This document shows positions 8,160 to 16,676 of a DNA stretch of 64,000 nt, one piece after another. Source of the stretch: Bacteroidota bacterium (GTDB lineage: Bacteria > Bacteroidota > Bacteroidia > B-17B0 > Aurantibacillaceae). The first letter of the stretch is position 1. Every line of letters starts with the position of its first letter. Under the pieces are notes generated by a model. The model had not been told where the DNA came from, did not search any database, and saw only the letters and a program-made list of their open reading frames with translations. The stretch spans positions 22,259 through 86,258 of the forward strand of contig JAFDXR010000018.1 in assembly GCA_018267825.1 (NCBI GenBank). The letters run 5' to 3'. The position numbers and the translations under genes were made by a program.

Positions 8160-9029
8160 ATGAGTCGTAATATAGTATACGCCTTTGCTTTTATCCTGGT
8201 TGTTCTGGCCTCCTGTAAAAAAACAGAAGAGGTTATTGTTCCCAATAATACAGCTCCACCGGATAACACAATTTCAAACGAGTCAATAGAGTCTTATTAC
8301 AACCGCTTATATATTACCTTGCTTGGGCGCAAGCCCACGCCCACAGAGGCTGATTCGGTAAAGACTCTTCTCACCGCAGCGCAGTTAAGCCTTAGTTCGA
8401 GGCAAAATCTGATACAGGGGCTACAAAATAAACCTGAATACCTGGCCAGCCTATACACCATTGCCCGTGCCGATTTGCTGAATGCCCTCGACACGAGTCA
8501 AATTACACTGTTCATTGCCATTTTTAATCAGCAGATTGCCGTGCCAAGTTATTCGAATGTTGCGGCCCTGCTGCAGGTGGAAGTAAACCGCTTAGTGGCC
8601 CTGCGCAATATACCTGCCGATCTGGCCAATCATAGCCTCACTCCCGAAGGCATGGAACGTCGTTGTATTGATAATTATTTTTACGATCAGCTGAACATGG
8701 GAACCGAAAACTTTGTCGTATCCTCGTTCCAGCATTTTCTGTTGAGGTATCCTTCTGCCGAGGAGCTCAGCAATGGAAAGCTAATGGTCGACGGCTTTGC
8801 ATCCAACCTCTTTTATCAATCGGGCACTACCAAGAACGATTACATGAATATCTTTTTTGCTTCGGATAATTTTAAAGAAGGCACCGCGCGCGAACTCTAT
8901 AAACGTTACCTCTTTAAAGAACCAAGTACCACAAGGCTTTACGACCTGACACAGTATTACAAACAACATCCGAATTACCAGGATTTGCAACGCGAAATTT
9001 TAAGTTCCGATGAATACACGTTTTATTAG
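8160..9029 (+). CDS. Lipoprotein with DUF1549/DUF4214-like modules
   Basis: A 289-aa product. The signal peptide ends in the lipobox LASC (Cys 19 or so), so it is an envelope lipoprotein. Three similar modules can be seen: YITLLGRKPTPTEAD, FQHFLLRYPSAEEL and YKRYLFKEPSTTRL. Each is followed by a helical stretch and a motif such as LQNKPEY, FFASDNF or LSSDEYTFY. The pattern 'Y--LLGR-PT--E ... L-S-EY' is like that of planctomycete DUF1549/DUF1553 and DUF4214 proteins. The last 20 bases overlap the next gene, whose product ends in the same kind of motif. It is the first gene of a five-gene operon, and its function is unknown. Confidence 0.8.
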   Translation: MSRNIVYAFAFILVVLASCKKTEEVIVPNNTAPPDNTISNESIESYYNRLYITLLGRKPTPTEADSVKTLLTAAQLSLSSRQNLIQGLQNKPEYLASLYTIARADLLNALDTSQITLFIAIFNQQIAVPSYSNVAALLQVEVNRLVALRNIPADLANHSLTPEGMERRCIDNYFYDQLNMGTENFVVSSFQHFLLRYPSAEELSNGKLMVDGFASNLFYQSGTTKNDYMNIFFASDNFKEGTARELYKRYLFKEPSTTRLYDLTQYYKQHPNYQDLQREILSSDEYTFY

Positions 9030-9516
9030 AGCAGGCCGCTATGCATCTATAGCACTTCTTAGCCTGGTGTTGATTTTTACGGCCTGCCGCAAAAAGGAAT
9101 ACACCTATGAAGTGAATGGTGAGGAAGTGGTGAAGGATGGGGTAACAAAAACCAATCTTAAAACGGATGTGGAATTTATTTCCATTGCTTACTCCGATTT
9201 ATTTGGCACAACCATTACCAACGATAAGCTGGTGAAACTGAATATAGAGTATGATGCTTTCGGTGATAAGAAACTGATCGAAGACCTGATCGTTCGTAAT
9301 TTCCTGAATGATCCTGCTGTACAACTGCCCACCAAGTCATACATGGATGCTAACCTGGATGCTTTTATCAGCGATACCTACAAAAAGTTTTTCAACCGCC
9401 TTCCGAATGAAATGGAGGCCTGGAACCTCAAAAAAATTATCTCGGCCGATAATACCATTACACCGGAGCTGGTGTATTATTCATTTATGACAAGCAACGA
9501 GTACCGTTATTATTAA
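9010..9516 (+). CDS. Small lipoprotein related to the preceding gene product
   Basis: A 168-aa product with signal peptide and lipobox FTAC. The C-terminal half repeats the module of the upstream protein (YKKFFNRLPNEMEAW) and ends in MTSNEYRYY, close to the upstream end SSDEYTFY. This points to a shared fold and possibly an ancient duplication. The ATG lies inside the upstream gene (20-bp overlap) and the stop is four bases before the DUF1501 gene, so expression is coupled. The role is unknown; it may act with the Tat-exported DUF1501 protein. Confidence 0.8.
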   Translation: MNTRFIRAGRYASIALLSLVLIFTACRKKEYTYEVNGEEVVKDGVTKTNLKTDVEFISIAYSDLFGTTITNDKLVKLNIEYDAFGDKKLIEDLIVRNFLNDPAVQLPTKSYMDANLDAFISDTYKKFFNRLPNEMEAWNLKKIISADNTITPELVYYSFMTSNEYRYY

Positions 9517-9520
9517 GTGC

Positions 9521-10843
9521 ATGGACAGGAGAAAATTCATTAAACGACTCGGACTGGCTGGCGCAGGTGTGCTGGCAAGCCCCTATATACTGCCGGCAAA
9601 CCGCCTGTTTGCACAAACGGGTACACGTAAGGTGAATCACGTGGTTTTTTGCCTGTTTGCAGGCGGTGTCCGTAACTTTGAGTCGATGCAGAAAGCCGAA
9701 GGGAACCTGATGCCGAACATGTTGTCAGGCACCGAAAGTATTTCGGCCGATATTGCCGGGGCGATGGAAATACTGCCATCGCCGGCAGGACTGCCATTAC
9801 AGAATTACGGCACACTCTTCAAGGAGTTTCGTTATGCCAGCGGACCAACCGGGCATTTCAACGGGCATACCACGGCCATGACCGGAGTATACACCACAAC
9901 GGATCTCAACATCAAAGAACGCCCGGCCACGCCTACTATTTTTGAGTTTTACAGAAAACACAATACCACGTCCCAATCAGCGCTCAACAGCTGGTGGATT
10001 TCAGATGCCCTGGGAGCATACCCGGCATTGAATTACAGCAAGGACCTGAACTACGGACCAAAATACGGAGCCAATTTTTTGCAGCCTCTGTCGTTACTCA
10101 ATTACAATGGCGCTACCTCCGAAGGCTATGTAACCCTGGCCCATCCGCGGGAGTTCAATGTCGGTGAAAAACAATCGGCAGTGAAAATGCGCGAACATTT
10201 CGATGGGTTTTTCGGCGGGCAATACAACAGCCTCGATGCAGGCATTGTAAATACCGATGCAGATGCGGATCACATCAACCTGTTCATCAAAAATATCCTG
10301 ACCCAGGCCAATGCAGGAGCTTACACCAATCCCTGGAACCTGACAGCTTCCATGAGCAGCGATTTATACAATATGTATTTTGCCGAGCAGGTTATCCAGG
10401 AATTTAAACCGGAACTGCTGGTGGTAAATATGCAAGGCATTGATATCTGTCACAGCAATTTCACCCAATATTGCAATAATATCCGCAAGGCCGATTATGC
10501 GCTGGCAACACTTTGGAACACTATACAATCAACGCCAGGTATGGCCAATGATACGGTACTGATTGTGGCACCGGAACATGGACGTAACCTGAACTCAAAC
10601 AGCATTGTAGATGCCTACGGACGATATGCGCTCGATCATACCAGCGACGCCACATCGCGCGAAATATTCTGCATGATGCTTGGTCCTGCGGGGGTGATCA
10701 AACAGAACCAGGTTATCAGTACGATAACGGGTGAGAGCGTTGACATTATTCCAACTATTGCCGATCTGCTCGGATTCTATGATGATATACCGATGCAATA
10801 TAAAGCACAAATGGGTCGTGTATTAACAGAAGCCTATGTATAA
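9521..10843 (+). CDS. Tat-exported DUF1501 family protein
   Basis: A 440-aa product. The N-terminus MDRRKFIKRLGLAGAGVLAS is a twin-arginine signal (RRKFIK), so the protein is folded before export. The mature part has the alkaline-phosphatase/sulfatase-like outline of DUF1501: VVFCLFAGGVRNFES near residue 42, GPTGHFNGHTTAMTG near 109, NMQGIDICHSNF near 303, and VAPEHGRN near 349, which could carry metal ligands. DUF1501 proteins abound in planctomycetes next to cytochrome-like and DUF1549/1553 proteins. Here the neighbours are lipoproteins of similar kinds. The last eight bases overlap the following lipoprotein gene. Substrate and activity are unknown. Confidence 0.85.
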   Translation: MDRRKFIKRLGLAGAGVLASPYILPANRLFAQTGTRKVNHVVFCLFAGGVRNFESMQKAEGNLMPNMLSGTESISADIAGAMEILPSPAGLPLQNYGTLFKEFRYASGPTGHFNGHTTAMTGVYTTTDLNIKERPATPTIFEFYRKHNTTSQSALNSWWISDALGAYPALNYSKDLNYGPKYGANFLQPLSLLNYNGATSEGYVTLAHPREFNVGEKQSAVKMREHFDGFFGGQYNSLDAGIVNTDADADHINLFIKNILTQANAGAYTNPWNLTASMSSDLYNMYFAEQVIQEFKPELLVVNMQGIDICHSNFTQYCNNIRKADYALATLWNTIQSTPGMANDTVLIVAPEHGRNLNSNSIVDAYGRYALDHTSDATSREIFCMMLGPAGVIKQNQVISTITGESVDIIPTIADLLGFYDDIPMQYKAQMGRVLTEAYV

Positions 10844-11768
10844 AAAACTGCTGCGATATAGTGTTTTACCGCTCACCATGTTTGTGGCTGTGTTGTGTCT
10901 CGATGCCTGCAAGAAAGAAAAGGCCCCGGCAAATCCTTACGATTCGGTCGACTACAGCAATCATAGTCCGGCCGAGACCAGCCTCGATCCGAACAGTATA
11001 CAGGGCATTCACAAAAACATACTGTCTGTAAAATGTGCCAATCCCGGTTGCCACGACGGTCATTTCGAGCCTGATTTCAGAACCATTCAATCGTCGTATG
11101 CCACCATGGTATGGGCCAAACTGAAAAAGAACGACTCCCTCGGGACCTTTAAATACAGGGTTATCCCGGGTAATTACACCGCCTCCTGGTTTCACGAACG
11201 CCTCGTTACCACCAACCAGACACTGGGCCGCATGCCATTGTATGCAAACCCCTTAAGCAGCAGTGAACTTCAGAACATCGAAACATGGATCAGCAATGGC
11301 GCGCGCGATATGTTTGGCAACAGTCCTGCATTTCCAAATAACGAACCGCTGGTAAATGGCTATATTGCACTTAACAGTACGTATACGGTGCGTTTCGATA
11401 CCACCCGCGAAAGCAATGTGTATTATAATTCGTTCCTGGTTCAGAACGGACAAACGGTTAATATCGTGGTTGGTGTTACCGACGATAGCACTGCCACCGG
11501 AAACCTCATTCACAACAAACTGAAACTATCGCTCGATAAGAATGATTTTACGACGGCTCCGCTGGGCACCTATAATGGTACCGCCATTACGGCCAGTGGA
11601 GTCACCTATTGGATGTTTACATTCAGTACATCGGCTTTGCCGCAAAACCAGATTATTTTCATGCGCTATTATACGAATGATGGCAGCCATAGTAACGATA
11701 CGCAGTTTCCGACCGACAATCTTCAATACGAATACAAAACCTACTGGAGTTTTAAAGTCACACCATAA
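10836..11768 (+). CDS. Lipoprotein with cytochrome-like CX4CH motif
   Basis: A 310-aa product with a signal peptide and lipobox LDAC (Cys 25). Residues 57-90 (GIHKNIL..KCANPGCHDGHFEPDFRT) resemble the planctomycete cytochrome C domain (PSCyt1) found beside DUF1501/DUF1553 genes, but the Cys pair is spaced CX4CH (67-72-73) and not CX2CH. Haem attachment is therefore uncertain. RMPLYANPLSSSELQNIETWI near residue 132 resembles the C-terminal part of such domains (a distal Met is available). The remaining C-terminal half is beta-rich. It overlaps the DUF1501 gene by eight bases and is followed after six bases by another lipoprotein gene. Confidence 0.8.
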   Translation: MYKKLLRYSVLPLTMFVAVLCLDACKKEKAPANPYDSVDYSNHSPAETSLDPNSIQGIHKNILSVKCANPGCHDGHFEPDFRTIQSSYATMVWAKLKKNDSLGTFKYRVIPGNYTASWFHERLVTTNQTLGRMPLYANPLSSSELQNIETWISNGARDMFGNSPAFPNNEPLVNGYIALNSTYTVRFDTTRESNVYYNSFLVQNGQTVNIVVGVTDDSTATGNLIHNKLKLSLDKNDFTTAPLGTYNGTAITASGVTYWMFTFSTSALPQNQIIFMRYYTNDGSHSNDTQFPTDNLQYEYKTYWSFKVTP

Positions 11769-11774
11769 TATCAG

Positions 11775-12233
11775 ATGCGGAGAAAGACTATTAAAATATA
11801 TACTGTTGTGTTGGCGCTCCTGGTGCTGGTTTCGGGCTGCAAGAAAAAGAAAAGCACGCTCAATACGGATGGTACACCCACCATTACCTTCGAGAGTATT
11901 TCGCCGGGTTCTGTCAAACAATTTCAGGATGCCATTACCATTCGCTTTTCCTATGCCGACTACGACGGCGATGTGGGGGAAAATGATCCCAATAAAACCA
12001 ACCTCGTGGTAACTGATAGTCGTAATGGGGTAGCGTATAAGTATCGTGTGAAACAGCTGGCTCCGAGTGGTTCATCCATTACCATAAAAGGAGAGCTCTA
12101 TGTGCGGATCGATAATACCCTGATCACAAACGGATCGTCGAGTGAGAATGTGCATTATACATTGAAACTCGAAGACCGTGCCGGGCACTGGAGTAATGAA
12201 ATAGAGACTTCGGAAATTACCGTTACCCAATAG
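11775..12233 (+). CDS. Small lipoprotein, last gene of DUF1501 operon
   Basis: A 152-aa product with signal peptide and lipobox VSGC followed by four lysines. The mature part is a single beta-sandwich-like domain: TPTITFESISPGSVKQFQD, an acidic loop SYADYDGDVGENDPNKTN that could bind Ca2+, and an end rich in beta strands (HYTLKLEDRAGHWSN). It resembles the Ig-like lipoprotein domains common in Bacteroidota. It starts six bases after the upstream stop, so it belongs to the operon. A repeat array follows. Confidence 0.75.
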   Translation: MRRKTIKIYTVVLALLVLVSGCKKKKSTLNTDGTPTITFESISPGSVKQFQDAITIRFSYADYDGDVGENDPNKTNLVVTDSRNGVAYKYRVKQLAPSGSSITIKGELYVRIDNTLITNGSSSENVHYTLKLEDRAGHWSNEIETSEITVTQ

Positions 12234-12269
12234 AGAACATCCATTCTTATTTTATTACAGTATCAATCT

Positions 12270-12555
12270 GTGAATGTTCTGATCTGTGTGAAAGAAAAAG
12301 AACTGGGATTGTGCGCTACGCTCGCAATGACGGGTTGAGTTGATCTGCGTAAATCTGCGTAAATCTGCGTGATCTCAATAATCTGGAATTTTCTGTGTGA
12401 AAGAAATAGTACCGAGATTGCGCGCTACGCTTGCAATGACGGGTTGAGCGGATCTGTGTAAATCTGCGTGATCTCAATCTGCGATTTTCTGCGTGAAAGA
12501 AAAAGAACTGGGATTGCGCGCTACGCTCGCAATGACGGGTTGAGCGGATCTGCAA
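12270..12555. repeat. Second modular repeat array, three copies
   Basis: Cores ATTG(C/T)GCGCTACGC(T)TGCAATGACGGGTTGA start at 12308, 12417 and 12513. The spacings are 109 and 96 bp, the longer one because AAATCTGCGT is duplicated at 12351-12370. The unit has the same order of parts as the array at 1.4 kb (palindromic core and ATGACGGG, then ATCTGCGTAAATCTGCGTG, then TGCGTGAAAGAAA...CTGGG), but the sequence has diverged as a group. It lies between two convergent genes. A 79-aa ORF through it is repeat-encoded and not called. Confidence 0.9.
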
Positions 12556-12562
12556 CTTCCGC

Positions 12563-12991
12563 TTAATCTACAGGATAGCCTTTTCCCTGCCAGTCTTCCA
12601 CATAGCCATGTTCGATCTCAAGTACGCGGATATGCTTAAAACCCTTTTCCTTTAAGGACTGGAAAGCAGGTCGTATATTGGGGCAGTTCTGGGAGGTGCA
12701 GCAACCGCAATATACCACGATGGCTTTGTTTTTGTCGCTGATACCGGCAATGGCCTCATTGAATTTCTGCAATCCCTTCGGATCACTGACGGCACCAATT
12801 TTTACAGCGCCTTTAATTTGTCCCATGGGGCCTACGTTATAAACCAGTGGTTTATTGGCATTTGAAGGTTTTAATTCCTCTGCCAGTTGTTCGGGTTTCA
12901 CGAGCTGTTCCTTTTTCCAGGGATCAACAGGTGTTTGCGCCAGGGCAATGGCTGCCGCAAAGAACAGTATACATGTATACAGGTGTTTCAT
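12563..12991 (-). CDS. Exported rhodanese-like protein with CGCC loop
   Basis: A 142-aa product with a signal peptide (1-18, ALAQ). It is a single rhodanese domain. The strand AIVVYCG precedes the active-site loop CGCCTSQNCPN (about residues 95-105), a Cys-rich variant of the usual six-residue CxxxxR loop that is seen in other exported rhodaneses of Bacteroidota and Planctomycetes. It may carry sulfane sulfur or act in periplasmic redox or metal chemistry. The start is two bases after the stop of the EVE-domain gene, so the two are cotranscribed. Confidence 0.8.
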   Translation of the reverse strand: MKHLYTCILFFAAAIALAQTPVDPWKKEQLVKPEQLAEELKPSNANKPLVYNVGPMGQIKGAVKIGAVSDPKGLQKFNEAIAGISDKNKAIVVYCGCCTSQNCPNIRPAFQSLKEKGFKHIRVLEIEHGYVEDWQGKGYPVD

Positions 12992-12993
12992 GA

Positions 12994-13401
12994 TCAGAGT
13001 CCTCCAAGCATACAGATCCGGTCAAACTCTTCGGGTTTCACTTTTGATACCGAAAGGCGTTGAAGCCTTACCAGTTCCATATCTTTAAACTGCGGATCGG
13101 CTTTGATCTGTTCGAGTGTTACCGGTTTTTTCAGGGCCTTGTGAGGCGCTACATCTACTGCTACCCAGGCTTCTTCCTTGGTTGTAGGATCCTGGTAAAA
13201 TTCTTTGGCCACCTTGGCAATACCAACCACACACACGCCTTCATTGCTGTGATAAAATAAGCAGAGATCCCCTTTTTTCATGGCTTTCAGGTTATTGCGT
13301 GCGGCATAATTACGCACACCGTCCCAGCATGCTTTTTTATCTTTCTGGAGTTGTTCCCAGCTGTATTTGAATGGTTCAGATTTTATGAGCCAGTAATTCA
13401 T
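12994..13401 (-). CDS. EVE domain protein
   Basis: A 135-aa product from ATG 13401; a TTG nine codons upstream is less likely because family members begin MNYWLIKSEP. The EVE (PUA-like) fold shows YWLIKSEPFKYSWEQL, WDGVRNYAARNNLKAMKKGD, LCFYHSN-like LFYHSNEG, VVGIAKV and a C-terminal RLSVSKV. The eukaryotic relative is thymocyte nuclear protein 1. EVE domains are proposed to bind modified bases in DNA or RNA, which is knowledge of the family and not shown here. It precedes the rhodanese gene by two bases. Confidence 0.88.
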   Translation of the reverse strand: MNYWLIKSEPFKYSWEQLQKDKKACWDGVRNYAARNNLKAMKKGDLCLFYHSNEGVCVVGIAKVAKEFYQDPTTKEEAWVAVDVAPHKALKKPVTLEQIKADPQFKDMELVRLQRLSVSKVKPEEFDRICMLGGL

Positions 13402-13488
13402 GATCTTAGTGTTTTTCAGACCTTCCAAATTAACAAAAAAACAGCAGATTAAAATTGATAAAAAAGTATAAAATAGCTCTCAAATGAG

Positions 13489-13496
13489 TAGATTTG
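13489..13496 (+). promoter_or_regulatory. Possible -7 box of the aminotransferase gene
   Basis: TAGATTTG fits TAnnTTTG and would give a leader of about 50 bases before the ATG at 13555. No clear -33 element is seen. Confidence 0.3.
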
Positions 13497-13554
13497 TTGC
13501 GCCTCTCTCAGGAGCTAAGCTCACGGGAAACACATTTATTTTAGAAACATACTT

Positions 13555-14748
13555 ATGGCTCATTTATCAGACAGGATTAATCAGATATCCGAATCTCAAA
13601 CCATAGCGATGGCGCGCAAGAGTCGCGACCTGAAAGCTGCCGGTGTTGATGTTATCAGTTTAAGTTTAGGCGAACCTGATTTTGCTACACCGGAGGTGGT
13701 GAAACAGGCTGCCATTAAAGCAATACAGGAAAACTTCAGTTACTACACGCACGTGTCGGGGTACCTGGAACTGAGACAAGCCATTTGCCATAAATTCAAA
13801 CGCGATAATAACCTGGACTACGGACCAGATGATATAGTGGTTTCTACGGGAGCCAAACAAAGTATTGCCAATGCCGTGCTTTGTCTCATTAACCCGGGTG
13901 ATGAGGTCATTGTGCCTGCACCATACTGGGTAAGCTATCTCGAAATCCTGAAACTGGCCGGTGGTGTTCCGGTGATCATCAATACAACGCTGGATACCGA
14001 TTTCAAAGTAACGGCGGAGCAGCTTGAGAAACACATCACCCCGAAAACACGCATGATGATTTTCAGCACGCCATGCAACCCTACAGGATCGGTATACAGT
14101 AAAGCGGAATTACGCGCTATAGCCGATGTGGTAAAAAAATACGATGAGCTCTATATCATCAGCGATGAGATTTACGAACACATCAATTTTGTTGGCGGAC
14201 ACGAAAGTATGGCGCAGTTTGCCGACATCAAAGACCGCGTGATCACCATCAATGGTGTTTCCAAAGGCTTTGCAATGACCGGCTGGCGTGGCGGTATACT
14301 GGCAGCACCGAAATGGATTGCACAGGCCTGCGACAAAATGCAGGGGCAGTTTACATCGGCTACCAGCAGCATTACCCAGAAAGCCATGCATGCGGCCATG
14401 GAACTTCCCAAAGAAGAAACCTTCGGCATGCGCGATGCATTTTTGAGTCGCCGCGACCTCGTACTCGGCCTCATGAAAGATATTCCGGGATTCAAAACCA
14501 ATAAACCGCAGGGCGCATTTTATGTATATCCTGAAGTATCGGCGCTTTTTGGAAAATCCTATAACGGAAAAACCATTCAGAATGCCACAGACCTTTCGAT
14601 GTACCTGCTCGAAGAAGCCCATGTGGCGCTTGTTCCGGGAGCAGCATTTGGCGACGACGCATACATTCGTTTCTCCTACGCAACATCCGAAGATAAATTA
14701 ACCGAAGCTTTACGAAGAATTAAATCAGCTGTAGAAAAATTAAGCTAA
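13555..14748 (+). CDS. Aspartate aminotransferase-family PLP enzyme
   Basis: A 397-aa fold-type I aminotransferase, subgroup of prokaryotic aspartate aminotransferases (often annotated aspC or aspB). The N-terminal SQTIAMARKSRDLKAAG, LSLGEPDFATPE, CNPTGSVYS and the PLP lysine in NGVSKGFAMTGWRGG (Lys 237) are all present. It would interconvert aspartate and 2-oxoglutarate with oxaloacetate and glutamate, though other dicarboxylic or prephenate substrates cannot be excluded. The heptose kinase-like gene follows after 24 bp and may share a transcript. Confidence 0.93.
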   Translation: MAHLSDRINQISESQTIAMARKSRDLKAAGVDVISLSLGEPDFATPEVVKQAAIKAIQENFSYYTHVSGYLELRQAICHKFKRDNNLDYGPDDIVVSTGAKQSIANAVLCLINPGDEVIVPAPYWVSYLEILKLAGGVPVIINTTLDTDFKVTAEQLEKHITPKTRMMIFSTPCNPTGSVYSKAELRAIADVVKKYDELYIISDEIYEHINFVGGHESMAQFADIKDRVITINGVSKGFAMTGWRGGILAAPKWIAQACDKMQGQFTSATSSITQKAMHAAMELPKEETFGMRDAFLSRRDLVLGLMKDIPGFKTNKPQGAFYVYPEVSALFGKSYNGKTIQNATDLSMYLLEEAHVALVPGAAFGDDAYIRFSYATSEDKLTEALRRIKSAVEKLS

Positions 14749-14772
14749 CATCAGCTTGTTTTATTTAAAGAC

Positions 14773-15789
14773 ATGAAAAGATTATCCGTAAAAAAAGAAC
14801 ATATCCGCGAAATGTTTCGATCGTTCAACAACCTGAACGTGCTTATTATCGGGGATGTGATGATCGATAGTTACATGTGGGGCAAAGTGAACCGCATTTC
14901 CCCGGAAGCTCCTGTGCCTATTGTGGCGGTTCATAAGAAAGAAAAGCGCCTGGGTGGTGCGGCCAACGTCGCCCTTAATATACAGGCATTGGGCGCTAAT
15001 CCTATTTTGTGTTCGGTGATTGGTGTAGACTATGAAGGGCAGAACTTCATGGACCTCCTCAAAGCCCAGAAACTAAGTCAGAAAGGTATCCTGAAATCAC
15101 GCACACGCATTACAACGGAGAAAACACGCGTGATCGGAAATAATCACCAGCTGATCCGCATTGATGAAGAGTCCGAAGAAGATATTACATCCTCGGAAAC
15201 TCAGCAACTGATCACCCTGATTTCCTACATCATTCAGCATGATAAGATCGACGTGATCATATTCGAGGATTATAACAAAGGCCTCATCACACCAAAACTC
15301 ATTTCGAAAGTGGTGGAACTGGCCCGCGATAAAGACATTCCGACCTGCGTAGATCCGAAGAAAAAGAATTTCAACTCTTACAAAGGTGTCACGCTTTTCA
15401 AACCGAATATGAAAGAATTGCGCGAGGGATTGAAAATGGAGATCAGTGCCGATAACATCAACGAATTGCAGCGCGCCATCAGCAGCTACCGCGTCAAACA
15501 GAAATTTGATACGGCGCTGGTTACACTGGCCGAAAAAGGCATTCTTACGAATTCGCGTAGCGTGAAGGAGCATATTCCTGCTCATATCCGAACTATTGCC
15601 GATGTTTCAGGTGCCGGTGATACAGTGATCAGTGTAGCATCATTGCTCACGGCACTGAAAGCCAACCCGGTTGTTACAGCCGCTATTGCAAATCTTTCGG
15701 GTGGGCTCGTCTGCGAACAGATTGGCGTTGTACCGATCAATAAAGATCTTCTCCTGGAAGAATCGCTTAAACTCGATTTTGTGAAATAA
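14773..15789 (+). CDS. Heptose-7-phosphate kinase (HldE N-domain type, PfkB family)
   Basis: A 338-aa PfkB-family sugar kinase closest to the kinase half of HldE/RfaE. Residues 18-45 give LIIGDVMIDSYMWGKVNRISPEAPVP in overlapping segments typical of RfaE domain I, followed by the glycine-rich GGAANVALNIQALG and, near the C-terminus, the anion hole/catalytic DVSGAGDT. It would phosphorylate D-glycero-beta-D-manno-heptose 7-phosphate at C1 for ADP-heptose synthesis. It lacks the nucleotidyltransferase half, which occurs as a separate gene at 56803-57294. It starts 24 bp after the aminotransferase gene. Confidence 0.85.
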   Translation: MKRLSVKKEHIREMFRSFNNLNVLIIGDVMIDSYMWGKVNRISPEAPVPIVAVHKKEKRLGGAANVALNIQALGANPILCSVIGVDYEGQNFMDLLKAQKLSQKGILKSRTRITTEKTRVIGNNHQLIRIDEESEEDITSSETQQLITLISYIIQHDKIDVIIFEDYNKGLITPKLISKVVELARDKDIPTCVDPKKKNFNSYKGVTLFKPNMKELREGLKMEISADNINELQRAISSYRVKQKFDTALVTLAEKGILTNSRSVKEHIPAHIRTIADVSGAGDTVISVASLLTALKANPVVTAAIANLSGGLVCEQIGVVPINKDLLLEESLKLDFVK

Positions 15790-15890
15790 CAAACAAGGCC
15801 GGGTGATGAATTGTGCACCATGGCCCAAAGTAATACACACCACGGTTCCCTGACACAGCAGTTTTCTGTGAGGCACCATAAACTAAAGCA

Positions 15891-16625
15891 GTGGATTCAA
15901 AACACGATACCATTACCCCTTATCAAACAGCGGAAGCAAAGAAACAACAGGTTGCGCAGATGTTTGATAATATTGCATTCCGTTACGATTTTTTAAACTC
16001 ACTTCTCTCATTAGGTATTCACAAAGGCTGGCGTCGCAAATGCGTGAAGCTGATTGCGGCCGATCATCCCAAACGCATTCTGGATGTGGCTACCGGAACG
16101 GCTGATTTTGCAATTGAATGCGCTAAACTGAAACCGGAGCAGATCATCGGGATCGATATATCAGAAGGCATGATGCAGTTTGGACGGGAAAAACTCAAAA
16201 AGCTGAAACTCGATTCGCTCATTACGCTTCAAAGCGGCGATGCGGAAACCGTTAGTTTCCCCGATAATACTTTTGATGCCATTGTTGTGGGCTTCGGGGT
16301 ACGGAATTTTGAGAACCTCGAAAAAGGCCTGGCCAATATGCTCCGTGTTCTCAAACCCGGCGGAACCCTTTGTGTGCTGGAATTTTCGTACCCACGGAAG
16401 TTTCCTGTAAAGCAATTTTATCATTTTTATTTCAGTTATGTGACACCGGTGATCGGGAAGATCTTTTCCAAAGATAACAGAGCGTATACGTATCTGCCCG
16501 AGTCGGTAAAAGCATTTCCGGATAATGAGCGGTTCACCGCCATCCTTGAAAAACTGGGATATAAAAAGGCCACATTCAAACCTTTGAGCCTGGGTATTGC
16601 CGCGATTTACACGGCCCGAAAATAA
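15891..16625 (+). CDS. ubiE: Demethylmenaquinone methyltransferase
   Basis: A 244-aa SAM-dependent methyltransferase that makes menaquinone from demethylmenaquinone (menG/ubiE). The start is GTG at 15891, chosen because the product then begins as relatives do, with a short polar arm before VAQMFDNIAFRYDFLN. SAM motif I (RILDVATGTADFAIE), the VGFGVRNFENLEKGL segment and LKPGGTLCVLEFSYP are family hallmarks. The C-terminus ends with TARK just before a terminator. In several Bacteroidota ubiE is followed directly by porT; here a large inverted T9SS cargo gene lies between them. Confidence 0.94.
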   Translation: MDSKHDTITPYQTAEAKKQQVAQMFDNIAFRYDFLNSLLSLGIHKGWRRKCVKLIAADHPKRILDVATGTADFAIECAKLKPEQIIGIDISEGMMQFGREKLKKLKLDSLITLQSGDAETVSFPDNTFDAIVVGFGVRNFENLEKGLANMLRVLKPGGTLCVLEFSYPRKFPVKQFYHFYFSYVTPVIGKIFSKDNRAYTYLPESVKAFPDNERFTAILEKLGYKKATFKPLSLGIAAIYTARK

Positions 16626-16628
16626 AAA

Positions 16629-16650
16629 CCCCGACCATCCGATCGGGGCT
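16629..16650. terminator. Bidirectional terminator between ubiE and the SprB cargo gene
   Basis: The stem CCCCGA (16629-16634) pairs with TCGGGG (16643-16648) around an eight-base loop. The minus-strand side continues into TTTTTATT, and the plus side into CTTTC. It serves the two convergent genes. Confidence 0.75.
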
Positions 16651-16676
16651 TTCACATATAGAACAAAACAAGATCT

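Noticed and set aside
12316..12555. 79-codon minus-strand ORF
   Set aside because: It lies entirely inside the second repeat array and encodes only the repeat.
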